Source of the DNA: Bordetella parapertussis
GTDB lineage: Bacteria; Pseudomonadota; Gammaproteobacteria; Burkholderiales; Burkholderiaceae_B
Length of the DNA stretch: 45,551 bases
Assembly (NCBI GenBank): GCA_945883615.1
Contig: CAMCYB010000012.1
Span: 1 to 45,551, forward strand
Direction: 5' to 3'
Positions 17,761 through 26,746 of this stretch are shown piece by piece. A program made the translations under genes and the position numbers. Positions within the stretch are counted from its first letter, which is position 1. The number at the start of each line of letters is the position of its first letter. The notes below the pieces were generated by a model. The model did no database searches and was not told the DNA's origin. It saw only the letters and a program-made list of their open reading frames with translations.

Positions 17761-18711
17761 TTAATCAACAAACAATGAACTCACCGACTCGGCGTGCGAA
17801 ATACGCAAAATGGTTTCGCCCAGCAAGGCTGCGCAAGACAACTGACGAATTTTGCTACACGCTTTAGCGGCCTCTGAAAGCGGAATAGAGTCTGTTACAA
17901 CTAATTCGTCAAGCTCTGACTCGCGAATACGGTCGATTGCACCGCCTGACAAGACGGCATGAGTACAGTAGGCAAACACCTGCCCTGCCCCACGCTCTTT
18001 AAGCGCTTGTGCGGCTTTACAGAGCGTGCCAGCGGTATCGACCATGTCGTCCATAATTAAACATGTGCGGCCATCGACATCACCGATGATATTCATCACT
18101 TCAGAGACATTGGCACGCGGACGGCGTTTATCAATAATGGCTAAATCGGCCTCAAGCTGTTTGGCCAAGGCGCGGGCACGCACCACACCACCAATATCGG
18201 GTGATACGACTACCAAATTTGATAGGTTTCGACGCCAAATATCGCCAAGTAATATGGGGCCTGCATAAATATTATCAACAGGAATATCGAAAAAACCTTG
18301 AATTTGATCGGCGTGAAGATCCATTGTGAGAACGCGGTCAACACCAACCACTTGCAACATGTTGGCCACTACTTTTGCAGTAATGGCCACTCGGGCAGAG
18401 CGCGAGCGACGATCTTGCCGGGCGTAACCAAAATAAGGAATGGCGGCCGTAATACGGCCAGCTGATGCACGCCTGAGGGCATCAACCATCACCATGATTT
18501 CCATCAAATTATCATTGGTGGGTGCACAAGTGGGTTGCAGAACGAAAACGTCTTTACCGCGCACGTTTTCGTTGATTTCTACCATCACTTCGCCATCAGA
18601 AAAACGCCCAACGGACATTTTACCTAAAGACATATCGAGATGATTTGCGACGTCGACAGCCAAACGCGTGTTGGCGGTGCCAGTGAAAATCATGAAACTT
18701 TCTTGGGCCAT
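17761..18711 (-). CDS. prs: Ribose-phosphate pyrophosphokinase
   Basis: A 316-residue PRPP synthase (ribose 5-phosphate plus ATP). Visible features are [16 protein letters not shown], the catalytic flexible loop [21 protein letters not shown], the metal-site [17 protein letters not shown], and the PRPP loop [13 protein letters not shown]. The reading frame remains open upstream through the tRNA-Gln gene, but that part is only tRNA sequence. [11 protein letters not shown] at 18711 matches the family start. PRPP feeds purine, pyrimidine and histidine synthesis. Confidence 0.96.
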   Translation of the reverse strand: MAQESFMIFTGTANTRLAVDVANHLDMSLGKMSVGRFSDGEVMVEINENVRGKDVFVLQPTCAPTNDNLMEIMVMVDALRRASAGRITAAIPYFGYARQDRRSRSARVAITAKVVANMLQVVGVDRVLTMDLHADQIQGFFDIPVDNIYAGPILLGDIWRRNLSNLVVVSPDIGGVVRARALAKQLEADLAIIDKRRPRANVSEVMNIIGDVDGRTCLIMDDMVDTAGTLCKAAQALKERGAGQVFAYCTHAVLSGGAIDRIRESELDELVVTDSIPLSEAAKACSKIRQLSCAALLGETILRISHAESVSSLFVD

Positions 18712-18800
18712 AACGTCAATCATGCGTAGGGTAAACAAAAAATTGTTGTGCTCAGTGTGAAATAAAACGCCACGTCGCAAAAACGCTTGATGAAAAGGGG

Positions 18801-18874
18801 CTGGGGAAGAAGGATTCGAACCTTCGCATGCCGGAATCAAAATCCGGTGCCTTAACCAGCTTGGCGATTCCCCA
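18801..18874 (-). tRNA. tRNA-Gln (anticodon TTG)
   Basis: The minus strand folds as a full cloverleaf of 74 nt. Acceptor TGGGGAA pairs with TTCCCCA; the anticodon stem CCGGA/TCCGG closes the loop TTTTGAT with anticodon TTG at 18840-18838; the T arm contains GGTTCGAATCC. CCA is not encoded (CCC follows the discriminator G). Its place between ispE and prs is typical of betaproteobacteria. Confidence 0.96.
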
Positions 18875-18879
18875 TCTAA

Positions 18880-19803
18880 CTAATCGTTCACCCAATGCTT
18901 AAGTGGGTGTTCAGCATAGCCATCACAAGCAAAAATGTCACCTATGGGACTACCCGCGCCACTTTCGGCTTGAGCTTTATTACCTAACAACCTCGTCAAC
19001 AGAACGTGACGCGCATTAACTGCTTCGCTTGGGGTGGCATGCTCTGAGAACAAACAACCCCCTGACCCCGTTAACCTCGTTTCAAGCTCGGCTTGGCAAA
19101 GCCAATTAAATGCAGCCGAAACTAATGGGTACTGACGAAAAACAACGGGTTGAAGGTCGTTTTTACCAAACCCATTGGGGGTAGTCTTTACGAAACTTTC
19201 AACACCGGAAAAGTCCGTAATTTTGACGCGTTCTGACTGTCGTGTCAAATCAGGGTCATTAAATACACTTTGAGTCTTCACGCTTTGACGAGGATCAATC
19301 ACGAGATAACTTTGTGAGGCAAGCCCAACAGGCGTTAATTGCTCACCGATTCCTTGGGCAAAGGCAGATTGACCAAACAAGAAAAAGGGGACGTCAGCCC
19401 CAAGACCTAGGCCAATTTGCATCAATTGTGCGCGGTTTAAACCGCAGCGCCACAACCGATTTAAGCCAATCAGCACAGTGGCCGCATCGCTTGAACCACC
19501 ACCCAACCCACCACCGACTGGTATGCGCTTATTAACTAAAATATGCGCACCTAAACGGCAACCTGTGGCTTTTTGCAGGGCCAGGGCAGCGCGAACCACT
19601 AGGTCATGTTGCTCTGGCAGCGCTTCGCTTAAATTCGTTTCACGCGTGATGCCTGCGCCCATCGTTAAATCAATTGAAATGCTGTCAGCTAAGGAAATCA
19701 AACGGAACAGCGTTTCAAGCAAGTGATAGCCATCATCTCGCCTGCCGACGACATGCAAAAATAAATTAAGCTTAGCCGGGGCAGGTAAATCGTAAAGCAT
19801 CAT
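18880..19803 (-). CDS. ispE: 4-diphosphocytidyl-2-C-methyl-D-erythritol kinase
   Basis: A 307-residue GHMP kinase of the MEP isoprenoid pathway. PAPAKLNLFLHVVGRRDDGYH opens the protein, the ATP loop is PVGGGLGGGSSDAAT, and GADVPFF is the third GHMP-type motif. The first of two ATGs overlaps the lolB stop (ATGA), so the two genes are translationally coupled. The tRNA-Gln gene follows six bases after the stop. Confidence 0.95.
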   Translation of the reverse strand: MMLYDLPAPAKLNLFLHVVGRRDDGYHLLETLFRLISLADSISIDLTMGAGITRETNLSEALPEQHDLVVRAALALQKATGCRLGAHILVNKRIPVGGGLGGGSSDAATVLIGLNRLWRCGLNRAQLMQIGLGLGADVPFFLFGQSAFAQGIGEQLTPVGLASQSYLVIDPRQSVKTQSVFNDPDLTRQSERVKITDFSGVESFVKTTPNGFGKNDLQPVVFRQYPLVSAAFNWLCQAELETRLTGSGGCLFSEHATPSEAVNARHVLLTRLLGNKAQAESGAGSPIGDIFACDGYAEHPLKHWVND

Positions 19804-20372
19804 GGCTGGGCATCAACAATCAGTTTTAAAGTAACCGCTCGTTGAGTCAATTTTTGTGTCAACGACAAAAAAGTGGGCCCTTGCTCATCGTACCGACTCA
19901 AGCTGACTAACCATTGGCCTGCAATAAAAGACGTGATGCGCTGGTCACTGTCGCGCTTTATTTGCGTGGCTTGTAGTGATGTCGACAGACGACCTTGAAA
20001 CCAATCACGTAGCGCTTGAATGGGCACAGGTTCAGAAAAAATATTGATTAATAATTCATCTGCAGACGTTGCTGTGATGGGTGTTTCGCCAGGAACAAGA
20101 AGCACCGACTGCTTGGGTTGAACTTCAATACGCGCAAGCGTGACACCAACTGGTGAGCTTAGATCAAGCGTTAAGCCTTGCTGTAAATCTTGCCAGTAAA
20201 AACGGCCTTGAAGAAACTCATCAGGCTTTTGTTGGTCTTGCACCAACATTGAAAAGCGACCGCTTCGCACCATTTCGCCTGGCTGCAAAGTTTGGGGGGT
20301 GTAAACACTGGCACACCCTGACAAGACAAGCACACAGACGCCAAGCGCCCAATTGCGCAGCACTAGAATCAA
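19800..20372 (-). CDS. lolB: Outer-membrane lipoprotein receptor LolB
   Basis: A 190-residue lipoprotein that accepts lipoproteins from LolA and inserts them in the outer membrane. The signal peptide ends in the lipobox LSGC, with Cys at about residue 20. The rest matches the LolB half-barrel: SGRFSMLV, GRFYWQDLQQGLTLDLSSPVG. The ATG overlaps the TPR gene stop by four bases, and the stop overlaps ispE, giving a tightly coupled trio. Confidence 0.9.
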   Translation of the reverse strand: MILVLRNWALGVCVLVLSGCASVYTPQTLQPGEMVRSGRFSMLVQDQQKPDEFLQGRFYWQDLQQGLTLDLSSPVGVTLARIEVQPKQSVLLVPGETPITATSADELLINIFSEPVPIQALRDWFQGRLSTSLQATQIKRDSDQRITSFIAGQWLVSLSRYDEQGPTFLSLTQKLTQRAVTLKLIVDAQP

Positions 20373-22198
20373 GGTTTGACCCCGAAGCGTTTCATGGTGT
20401 TATTTAACGCTGCATTATTTGAATCGCGTGATACGGCTTTTAACCAAAGCGCTCGAGCGGCCTCTTTTTTTCCTTGCAACCAAAACACTTCGCCCAAGTG
20501 AGCGGCAATTTCAGCATCGGGTCGCATATCGTAGGCTTGTTGCAAGTACTTGACCGCTTCAGACAAATCACCCATTCTGAATTTGACCCAGCCTAAACTG
20601 TCTAAAATAAAAGGGTCTTGTGGCAAGAGCTCATGAGCGCGCATAATCAACGTTAGCGCCTCAGGTAAGCGCTTGTTTCGATCAGCTAAAGCATAACCCA
20701 GAGCGTTGTATGCCTGTGCGTAGTTTTCATCAAGCGCGATGACTTCACGCAGATAGTTTTCCATCTTATCGATTTGACCTTGACGCTCGAGCAACATGGC
20801 CAATTCATATTTAATTTCAATTGAATCTTGTATTTTTTTATCAGCGTCAATCAACCGAATGATGGCATCATCGTTACGATTGGCTTCTCTTAAAATTTGA
20901 GTGACGGTCAGTAAACCCACCAGACGCTCGTCTTCATCGATGGGGTTGGCTGCATCAATCATGCGCAAGGCCTCATCGACCCGACCTTGTAAAGCGCGCA
21001 GTGAAGCTTGACGTAAGCGCGCTGGGTATCGTGCTGCAGGCTCTTCTATTTTTCCAAGATATGCAATGGCTTCGTCATACTGCTTTTGGTCTTCTGCAAT
21101 GCGTGACAACATGGTATAAGCATCTACCAAAGCGTTACTGGCATCTGTTGCACCCGGATCATTTGCATTGCCGCGTTGCGTTTGAACCGTCACGTATTGC
21201 TCAAGAAAGCGTTTCGATTGATCTAAACGTTTAGCACGATAGGCAACCTGTGATTGCATATAAAGCACATCAAAGTCTTCAGGTGACGTCTTTGCCATGT
21301 CTGCCAACTCTGCTAAAGCCCCATCAAAATCGCCCTGCTCAGTGAGCCGGCTCGTTAACATCGTGCGCAATTGCCTCGCATTGGGGTTGTATTTTGCAAA
21401 CAGGCGTGCCGCCGCAATGGCTTGGTCAGCATTCACACGCAAACCATAATCAAGCACACGCATTGCAGCATCTTGTGACCGAGGGGCCAGTGCTTGTGCT
21501 TTTTGAGCCTCGCTGTAAGCGCGTTTGAAGTCTTGTCCCGACTCGGCGATGTCGGCTAAAGCCATATAACCAATGAGCGTATTTTGTTGCTTAGTCGCTG
21601 ACAAAACTTCTTCGAGAATTTTCAAAGCCTCAGCCCGATCTTTCATACGATTTAAAACACCCATCACACGCGCGAAGCCTGTGGCTTTGTCTGGCGTAGA
21701 GTCAACTTGTTTAACAAGTTCTTGCACCAACCCTTCGGTTTTACCCGCCGAGGCTGACAAAGCCAGTTTTGTGGCTGAGGCCTCTGGGTCTTTGGGGTCT
21801 AAGAAAGCCCAAAAGGTGGCTGATTCGAGGGCGCCAGGCAAATTACCTGCCGACACATAAAGCTCGAGAGCACGTTTGGCTAAACGTGGATCACTGGTTT
21901 CTCGCGCCAACTTGATCATGGTGTTTGCAGCCGGCAAAAAACTACCGCGTTGCGCTGCCATATCAGCCGCTAATATTCTAAATAACAAACTTGAAGTGAG
22001 TGTGACGCCAGGTAATTCACCGTGCCGAAAATTAATGCTTTGAACTTCCTCAGCCGGTTGGACAATTTGAGGTTGAGCGTTTTGGGCTGTATTACCCTGA
22101 GACCAGCTTGGCGATACCCAAAATAAGCACACACAAAGCGTAGCGCCCCAAATAAATGAGGAGGATAATGAAATACGATTAAACAACGAGCAAATCAC
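20369..22198 (-). CDS. Exported tetratricopeptide-repeat protein
   Basis: A 609-residue protein with a signal peptide (hydrophobic segment about 14-31, cleavage near SWS-QG), so it acts in the periplasm or envelope. The remainder is helical and TPR-rich; clear repeats include NYAQAYNALGYALADRNKRLPEAL, DPFILDSLGWVKFRMGDLSEAVKYL and EIAAHLGEVFWLQGKKEAARALW near the C-terminus. Known: this gene precedes lolB in many Burkholderiales, with no assigned function. It is translationally coupled to lolB, which suggests a role in envelope assembly. Confidence 0.85.
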   Translation of the reverse strand: MICSLFNRISLSSSFIWGATLCVCLFWVSPSWSQGNTAQNAQPQIVQPAEEVQSINFRHGELPGVTLTSSLLFRILAADMAAQRGSFLPAANTMIKLARETSDPRLAKRALELYVSAGNLPGALESATFWAFLDPKDPEASATKLALSASAGKTEGLVQELVKQVDSTPDKATGFARVMGVLNRMKDRAEALKILEEVLSATKQQNTLIGYMALADIAESGQDFKRAYSEAQKAQALAPRSQDAAMRVLDYGLRVNADQAIAAARLFAKYNPNARQLRTMLTSRLTEQGDFDGALAELADMAKTSPEDFDVLYMQSQVAYRAKRLDQSKRFLEQYVTVQTQRGNANDPGATDASNALVDAYTMLSRIAEDQKQYDEAIAYLGKIEEPAARYPARLRQASLRALQGRVDEALRMIDAANPIDEDERLVGLLTVTQILREANRNDDAIIRLIDADKKIQDSIEIKYELAMLLERQGQIDKMENYLREVIALDENYAQAYNALGYALADRNKRLPEALTLIMRAHELLPQDPFILDSLGWVKFRMGDLSEAVKYLQQAYDMRPDAEIAAHLGEVFWLQGKKEAARALWLKAVSRDSNNAALNNTMKRFGVKP

Positions 22199-22279
22199 GT
22201 TTGAGCGCCCTTAATAGTTGCAATAGTGTTGCAAAATGAATCGCCTTAATGACAATATGTTTGATGTTAGCACCCACTG

Positions 22280-23146
22280 ATGCCTGAATTACCCGAAGTT
22301 GAAACAACCCGTCAGGGTATTGATGCCGTCGCCCTCGGTAAAGTGTTATTGCGCATGACTGTTCTAGAGCGCCGAATGCGTTGGCCTATTTCAGCCGAAT
22401 TGCCCGCCGTTGTTGACGACCAGATACTTTTAGCGTGCGAAAGAAGGGGTAAATACCTGCTCATGCGCTTTGAAAAAGGGGTTGTTATCGTGCATTTGGG
22501 TATGTCAGGCTCTGTTCGGGCCGTCGAACCGGGCTCTTTGTGGCGCACCCACGATCATGTCGGTTGGCTATTTGAAAATAAAATAGAGCTTCGTTTGCAT
22601 GACCCAAGAAGATTTGGAGCCGTTTTATGGCACGACAACCAAAGTGGCCCTGTCACTGAGCACCCCCTACTGAAAAAACTAGGTATTGAACCCTTTGACC
22701 CTGACTTTACCGGTACGCTTCTGAAAAAGGGCCTTGGCTCTCGTCAAACGACCATTAAGCAAGCTTTGTTGGCGGGTGACGTGGTTGTAGGGGTAGGCAA
22801 TATTTATGCCTCTGAGAGCCTATTTCGTGCCTGCATTCACCCTGAAACGCCAGCTGGTATGCTAACGCCAAAAAAATGCGATGTGCTTGTTAAATCAATC
22901 ATTCAGACCTTAACCGATGCGCTCAGTAGTGGTGGCAGCACATTACGCGACTATGTTAATGCCACTGGCGAGCCGGGCGCCTATTTCAGCTTGCACGCGG
23001 CTGTGTATGACCGCGCAGGGCAGCCCTGCAAAGTATGTGGGGCACTTATTGAGCGTATCGTGCAAAATCAACGCGCCACATACTTTTGCAAGCGTTGCCA
23101 AAAGCGCCCCTCAAAGGTTAAGCACCTTACCCGGGTTCAAAAGTAG
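22280..23146 (+). CDS. mutM: Formamidopyrimidine-DNA glycosylase
   Basis: A 288-residue base-excision repair enzyme that removes 8-oxoguanine and formamidopyrimidines. The N-terminal Pro-Glu (MPELPEVE) is the nucleophile and acid. KYLLMRF, the H2TH region (VGVGNIYASESLFRA) and the C-terminal zinc finger CKVC with CKRC are all present. The last 36 bases overlap the 3' end of the opposing FAD-oxidase gene. It is divergent from the TPR-lolB-ispE operon. Confidence 0.96.
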   Translation: MPELPEVETTRQGIDAVALGKVLLRMTVLERRMRWPISAELPAVVDDQILLACERRGKYLLMRFEKGVVIVHLGMSGSVRAVEPGSLWRTHDHVGWLFENKIELRLHDPRRFGAVLWHDNQSGPVTEHPLLKKLGIEPFDPDFTGTLLKKGLGSRQTTIKQALLAGDVVVGVGNIYASESLFRACIHPETPAGMLTPKKCDVLVKSIIQTLTDALSSGGSTLRDYVNATGEPGAYFSLHAAVYDRAGQPCKVCGALIERIVQNQRATYFCKRCQKRPSKVKHLTRVQK

Positions 23147-24523
23147 CTCGGGGTCGAGCGCTTTTTTTATTCGCTTCATCAAATCAAGCTCAACTTGGCT
23201 TTTATAACGAGTTAATTCGTCGCGCTTGAGTTGCCCAACGCCGTGTTCGGCACTGATTGAACCGTTAAACGCATGCACACTATCGTGAACCAGCGCATAA
23301 ATTTGCGCTTGCTTTGACAACAGGTCTGCTTCTGTCAACTCAGCTTTACGCGAAACGTTGTAATGCAAGTTGCCATCACCTAAATGACCAAAAACAATAT
23401 TTTGAAGGCCTGAAAAGTTTTGTTGTAACGCGGCATTGGTTACACGCACAAACTCTGCAATGGAAGAAATTGGAATCGACACATCATGTTTAATGCTTTT
23501 ACCGAGTGCCGCCTCGACTAAGGGAATACTTTCTCGCAAGTGCCACATGTCATAAGATTGCTTTTCATTTTCAGCAATAGCGACATCGATCGCCAAACCT
23601 TTTTCAAGCGCATCGCCGAGCACCTCTTCAAACATTTGGCGTGCGTGGGCTGCACTTTCACTGTCTGACAGCTCAAGCAACGCAAACCAGTCTGAAGCTT
23701 CAGCCCCCCCCTGAAAAGGGATGCGTTGACGCTCAGTCACTTTCACTACGCTTCGCAAAACATCACCCGCCATGACTTCAAACGCCGTCAATGCTGCACC
23801 AAAACCTGCTTTAGCATGCGACAACAAGGTAACGGCATCTTCTAAATTATTAAGGGCCAACATCGCGGTATATTGGGCAACAGGTCGAGGAAATAATTTC
23901 AAAGTGGCTGCTGTGATAATGCCCAATGTGCCTTCACTACCAATGTATAGATCGCGTAAATCGTAGCCCGTGTTGTCTTTGCGCAACCCGCGCAAACCAT
24001 GCCAAATTTCGCCTTGCGGCGTGACCACTTCAAGGCCCAGCGTTAATTCACGCGCATTACCATAGCGTAAAACCTGCGTGCCACCTGCATTGGTTGCTAA
24101 GTTGCCACCAATGGTGCAGGTGCCTTCGGCGGCAAGGCTTAAGGGGAATAAGCGATCTGCATCTTGTGCTGCCTGTTGAATCGTTTGCAAAATGACACCC
24201 GCCTCAACAGTCATGGTGTCGTTTTCAGTATCAATAGACCGAATACGATTAAGTCGAGCGGTTGAAATCATGACAGCGCGACCCGACTCGTCAGGCGTCG
24301 CGCCCCCACATAAACCGGTGTTGCCACCGATGGTCACAATTGGCGTTTGGTGCTGCACGCAGCAACGCACCACGGCAGCTAAAGTCTCGACATCTGCTGG
24401 GCGCACCACAGCTTGGGTCACGCCATGGTAACGACCCCGCCAATCGGTGACATACGATTCAGTATCAGCACCCGTTAAGACATGCTCTGACCCAACAAGA
24501 GCCCGTAATGCGTCAAGAATCAT
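23111..24523 (-). CDS. FAD-linked 2-hydroxyacid dehydrogenase (GlcD/D2HGDH type)
   Basis: A 470-residue flavoprotein. The PCMH-type FAD domain holds VTIGGNTGLCGGATPDESGRAVMIS and GGNLATNAGGTQVLRYGN. The C-terminal FAD-oxidase domain ends with GHLGDGNLHYN and SAEHGVGQLKRDELTRYKS. It probably oxidises a D-2-hydroxy acid such as D-lactate, glycolate or D-2-hydroxyglutarate; the sequence alone does not decide. It lies alone on the minus strand, downstream of the decayed catabolic operon. Confidence 0.9.
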   Translation of the reverse strand: MILDALRALVGSEHVLTGADTESYVTDWRGRYHGVTQAVVRPADVETLAAVVRCCVQHQTPIVTIGGNTGLCGGATPDESGRAVMISTARLNRIRSIDTENDTMTVEAGVILQTIQQAAQDADRLFPLSLAAEGTCTIGGNLATNAGGTQVLRYGNARELTLGLEVVTPQGEIWHGLRGLRKDNTGYDLRDLYIGSEGTLGIITAATLKLFPRPVAQYTAMLALNNLEDAVTLLSHAKAGFGAALTAFEVMAGDVLRSVVKVTERQRIPFQGGAEASDWFALLELSDSESAAHARQMFEEVLGDALEKGLAIDVAIAENEKQSYDMWHLRESIPLVEAALGKSIKHDVSIPISSIAEFVRVTNAALQQNFSGLQNIVFGHLGDGNLHYNVSRKAELTEADLLSKQAQIYALVHDSVHAFNGSISAEHGVGQLKRDELTRYKSQVELDLMKRIKKALDPELLLNPGKVLNL

Positions 24524-24544
24524 GGTTTTAAGCCTTTATCGTTT

Positions 24545-24585
24545 TTTAAAATCAATTTAGCAGTTATTACAAAATTGATTTTAAA
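24545..24585. terminator. Perfect 14-bp inverted repeat upstream of the FAD-oxidase gene
   Basis: TTTAAAATCAATTT (24545-24558) pairs exactly with AAATTGATTTTAAA (24572-24585). Two smaller hairpins follow toward 24650: AAGC/ACCT with AGGT/GCTT near 24602-24626, and TTCGT with ACGAA near 24645. The group may be the old terminator of the operon that ended in the SDR fragment, or an operator for the FAD-oxidase gene, whose ATG is 22 bases away. Confidence 0.4.
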
Positions 24586-24695
24586 TATACATATTCGTTG
24601 TAAGCGACCTATTTTAAAGGTAGCTTATATTTATTGCGTTATTTCGTATCACGAAGATAGGGTCGTTTTTGCTTGAAATTGAAGCCGCCAAACAG

Positions 24696-24777
24696 CAAAG
24701 TTTCCGTCCTTATTCAACATGAAGACCGCTATTGAACAAAGTTTGCGACCTTATTCCATATGAAGGCCGCCATTGAT
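24696..24777. repeat. 41-bp imperfect tandem duplication of the SDR gene end
   Basis: Two adjacent 41-base copies meet at 24736/24737, each starting caaagttt. On the minus strand both end a gene-like segment: one encodes Asn-Gly-Gly-Leu-His-Met-Glu-stop, the other Asn-Ser-Gly-Leu-His-Val-Glu-stop. A third, weaker copy may lie at about 24655-24695. The duplication is diverged, so it is not recent. Confidence 0.65.
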
Positions 24778-24867
24778 GTGAATGGTTTCGCCCGTGACAA
24801 AGCTGGCGTCTGCGCTACACAAAAATGCGATAACAGAGGCAACCTCGCTGGGCAGACCGACACTCAT
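24751..24867 (-). pseudogene. C-terminal fragment of a short-chain dehydrogenase (FabG-like)
   Basis: The 38 residues encoded are the tail of an SDR oxidoreductase: [20 protein letters not shown] then [16 protein letters not shown] and stop. Known SDRs of this type are near 250 residues, so over 80 percent is missing, including the nucleotide motif and catalytic Tyr. The fragment's ATG overlaps the stop of the GMC fragment. It is a relic of a catabolic operon. Confidence 0.8.
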
Positions 24868-25042
24868 GAATCAAAGTCTTGATGTTGACCACGCACATAG
24901 ATCATACCGTTAATAAGGTTTGAGCCACCTAGCCCTTTGCCACGTGGTATGGCAATCTTTCGCCCTAAAACACTATCAACCGTTTTACCAAAATGCAAGC
25001 CGCAGTGCCGCCGCCAACGATTACAAAATCAAACGATTCCAT
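24864..25042 (-). pseudogene. Deleted N-terminal fragment of a GMC-family FAD oxidoreductase
   Basis: It starts two bases after the AroE-like stop with [14 protein letters not shown], the dinucleotide-binding opening of GMC (choline dehydrogenase-like) oxidoreductases. An internal deletion with frameshift joins this to [20 protein letters not shown] and [13 protein letters not shown], the second GMC signature, and then a stop. Family members are about 530 residues, so the catalytic domain is absent. The reading frames on either side of the deletion differ. Nonfunctional. Confidence 0.82.
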
Positions 25043-25044
25043 TT

Positions 25045-25842
25045 TTATTTTTTTATACCCATAAAATTTACCATCAGCTCGATCTGGCTTTGAAGCATTG
25101 GTAAACCATATTGAATTTTGCACCCTTTCTGTTTTGCCGCAGCTAACAGGGGTGTGAGTTCAGGTCGCATAATGATTTCTGCAACAACTTGATTGCTTTT
25201 TAGCTCTTCGACCAAAAGCGGGTAGGGATCAGACTCTGCCATACCGAGTGATGATGCATTCACAATCACGTCATACCCAATGGGGCTGGCTGTTGCGATG
25301 GTCATTTTGACCTGCGGATAAATTTTGCTCAAACGGGCAAACATATCGTCAATTCTAGATTTTGTGCGGTTATAAACAGCTAACTCTTGAACACCCGACT
25401 CACAAAGCGAAAAAGCAATCGCGTTGGCCGCACCACCTGCACCCACTAAATAGACTTTTTTGCTGTGAATTTCTACATCATGTTTCTTAAGCCCTGCAAC
25501 AAAACCTTTACCATCTAAAGTATCGCCAATCAGCTTACCTTCACTGGTGCGCCGAATCACATTCACCGCCCCCACCAACTGCGCAGCCTGTGAAACCTCA
25601 TCACAAAGGTGAATGATGGTTGTTTTGTGCGGCACTGTGACAACGATTCCACCCAAATTAATCATGCCACGCAAACCTTCAACCAGCGATTTCAGTCCTG
25701 AGGCGGGCACGTGCATGGGCACCAAAACACCATCGACATCATTTTTTGACATCCAGTCATTAACCGTTTGAGGTGTTTTAACCTGCATAATTGGGTCGGC
25801 CACAGTGCCATAAAGTTTGGTCTTACCTGTGATTTCAATCAT
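25045..25842 (-). CDS. Shikimate dehydrogenase-like (AroE family) NADP oxidoreductase
   Basis: A 265-residue protein with the AroE fold. The catalytic Lys is in TVPHKTTI, the acid in DTLDGKGF, and the nucleotide loop is GAGGAANAIAFSL. The N-terminal substrate segment reads VADPIMQVKTPQTVND rather than the SxS-containing SLSHSxSPxxHN of true AroE. That argues for a catabolic paralogue acting on another hydroxy acid or cyclic polyol instead of a core aromatic-pathway enzyme. It is the only intact enzyme of the operon, since the next two genes are fragments. A TGGTnnnACCA operator lies 57 bases upstream and a FadR-type regulator is divergent. Confidence 0.82.
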   Translation of the reverse strand: MIEITGKTKLYGTVADPIMQVKTPQTVNDWMSKNDVDGVLVPMHVPASGLKSLVEGLRGMINLGGIVVTVPHKTTIIHLCDEVSQAAQLVGAVNVIRRTSEGKLIGDTLDGKGFVAGLKKHDVEIHSKKVYLVGAGGAANAIAFSLCESGVQELAVYNRTKSRIDDMFARLSKIYPQVKMTIATASPIGYDVIVNASSLGMAESDPYPLLVEELKSNQVVAEIIMRPELTPLLAAAKQKGCKIQYGLPMLQSQIELMVNFMGIKK

Positions 25843-25898
25843 TTCTTTTGACTTACCTATCGTTTGTTTAATTACTCGTTTTTTTATTATGTTTATAT

Positions 25899-25909
25899 TG
25901 GTATTACCA
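25899..25909. promoter_or_regulatory. FadR/GntR-type operator TGGTATTACCA
   Basis: The palindrome TGGT-ATT-ACCA fits the TGGTnnnACCA pattern of FadR-subfamily GntR regulators. It is flanked by two exact copies of gttTATATTG-type sequence (gtttatattg at 25891-25900 and 25910-25919), and ggacttacc occurs twice further on, near 25920 and 25941. It sits between the AroE-like gene and the divergent regulator gene, so it is the likely autoregulatory site. Confidence 0.6.
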
Positions 25910-26035
25910 GTTTATATTGCGGACTTACCGGAGCAATAAGGACTTACCCTATTGCGCAACAATAACTGCATAACTTTTACTTAATTGCTTATTATTATAA
26001 AAAGGTCTTTTTTCAAATAACGTTAAATACAACTC

Positions 26036-26746
26036 ATGACTAAACAACCCAGTGAATGGCTTCATCGCCCCGATGAAATTGCACAAAAAATTGAAAAACT
26101 GATTCAACACAATAAACTCGTGCCCGATGATCGACTACCCAGTGAACGTGACCTGTGTGAACAGTTTTCTGTCAGTCGGCCTGTCGTACGTGAGGCGCTC
26201 TCAAGCTTGAAATCTAAAGGTTTGGTTTCTATTCGACGCGGGGTAGGGGTGTTTGTTAAAGCACGTGACACACGTGAAGAATTCAAAATACAAGCCATTG
26301 AGATTGACGAAAAATTTGCTATTACGCAGGTCATGGAACTGATCTCAACGGTAGAGGTTGCCGCGACACGACTGGCTGCCACTCGTAGAACACAAGACGA
26401 CATAAAAAAAATTCGCCGTTGCCTATTAGGTATGGAATACGCCATTGCCAGCGACCGCTTGGGCGATGAAGAAGATTTTGAATTCCACCAAGCCATTGTT
26501 ATAGCCATCCATAACCCATATTTTAAAACGCTAAGCCAACATTTAGAGCACACGGCTCGAAAAATGATTCGGCACTTACGAAGCAACACAAAAACCAGAC
26601 ACACGAACTTAATTAAGGCTGTGCAGGCTGAACACCAAGCAATCTACAACGCCATTTTGGCCTCAGACCCCGTTGCGGCAGAAATTGCTGCGCGTATTCA
26701 CCTCGATAATGCAGAAAAGCGGCTTGTCAAATACCTGAAAGCCTGA
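26036..26746 (+). CDS. FadR-subfamily GntR transcriptional regulator
   Basis: A 236-residue regulator. The N-terminal winged helix-turn-helix (about 10-75) contains LPSERDLCEQFSVSRPVVREALSSLKSKGLVSIRRGVGVFV. The C-terminal helical FCD domain (about 95-225) has the metal/ligand-site residues: DFEFHQAIVIAIHNPYF and AEHQAIYNAI. It is divergent from the AroE-like operon and probably represses it in the absence of an organic-acid ligand. The gene looks intact although most of its presumed targets have decayed. Confidence 0.9.
   Translation: MTKQPSEWLHRPDEIAQKIEKLIQHNKLVPDDRLPSERDLCEQFSVSRPVVREALSSLKSKGLVSIRRGVGVFVKARDTREEFKIQAIEIDEKFAITQVMELISTVEVAATRLAATRRTQDDIKKIRRCLLGMEYAIASDRLGDEEDFEFHQAIVIAIHNPYFKTLSQHLEHTARKMIRHLRSNTKTRHTNLIKAVQAEHQAIYNAILASDPVAAEIAARIHLDNAEKRLVKYLKA

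Noticed and set aside
18712..18840. Longer prs frame starting inside the tRNA-Gln gene
   Set aside because: The extra N-terminal residues are translated tRNA sequence; the family start is at 18711.
14220..24523. Novel organisation in the pth-rplY-prs-ispE-lolB-mutM block
   Set aside because: This is the ordinary conserved order of Burkholderiales; only its small repeats deserve note.
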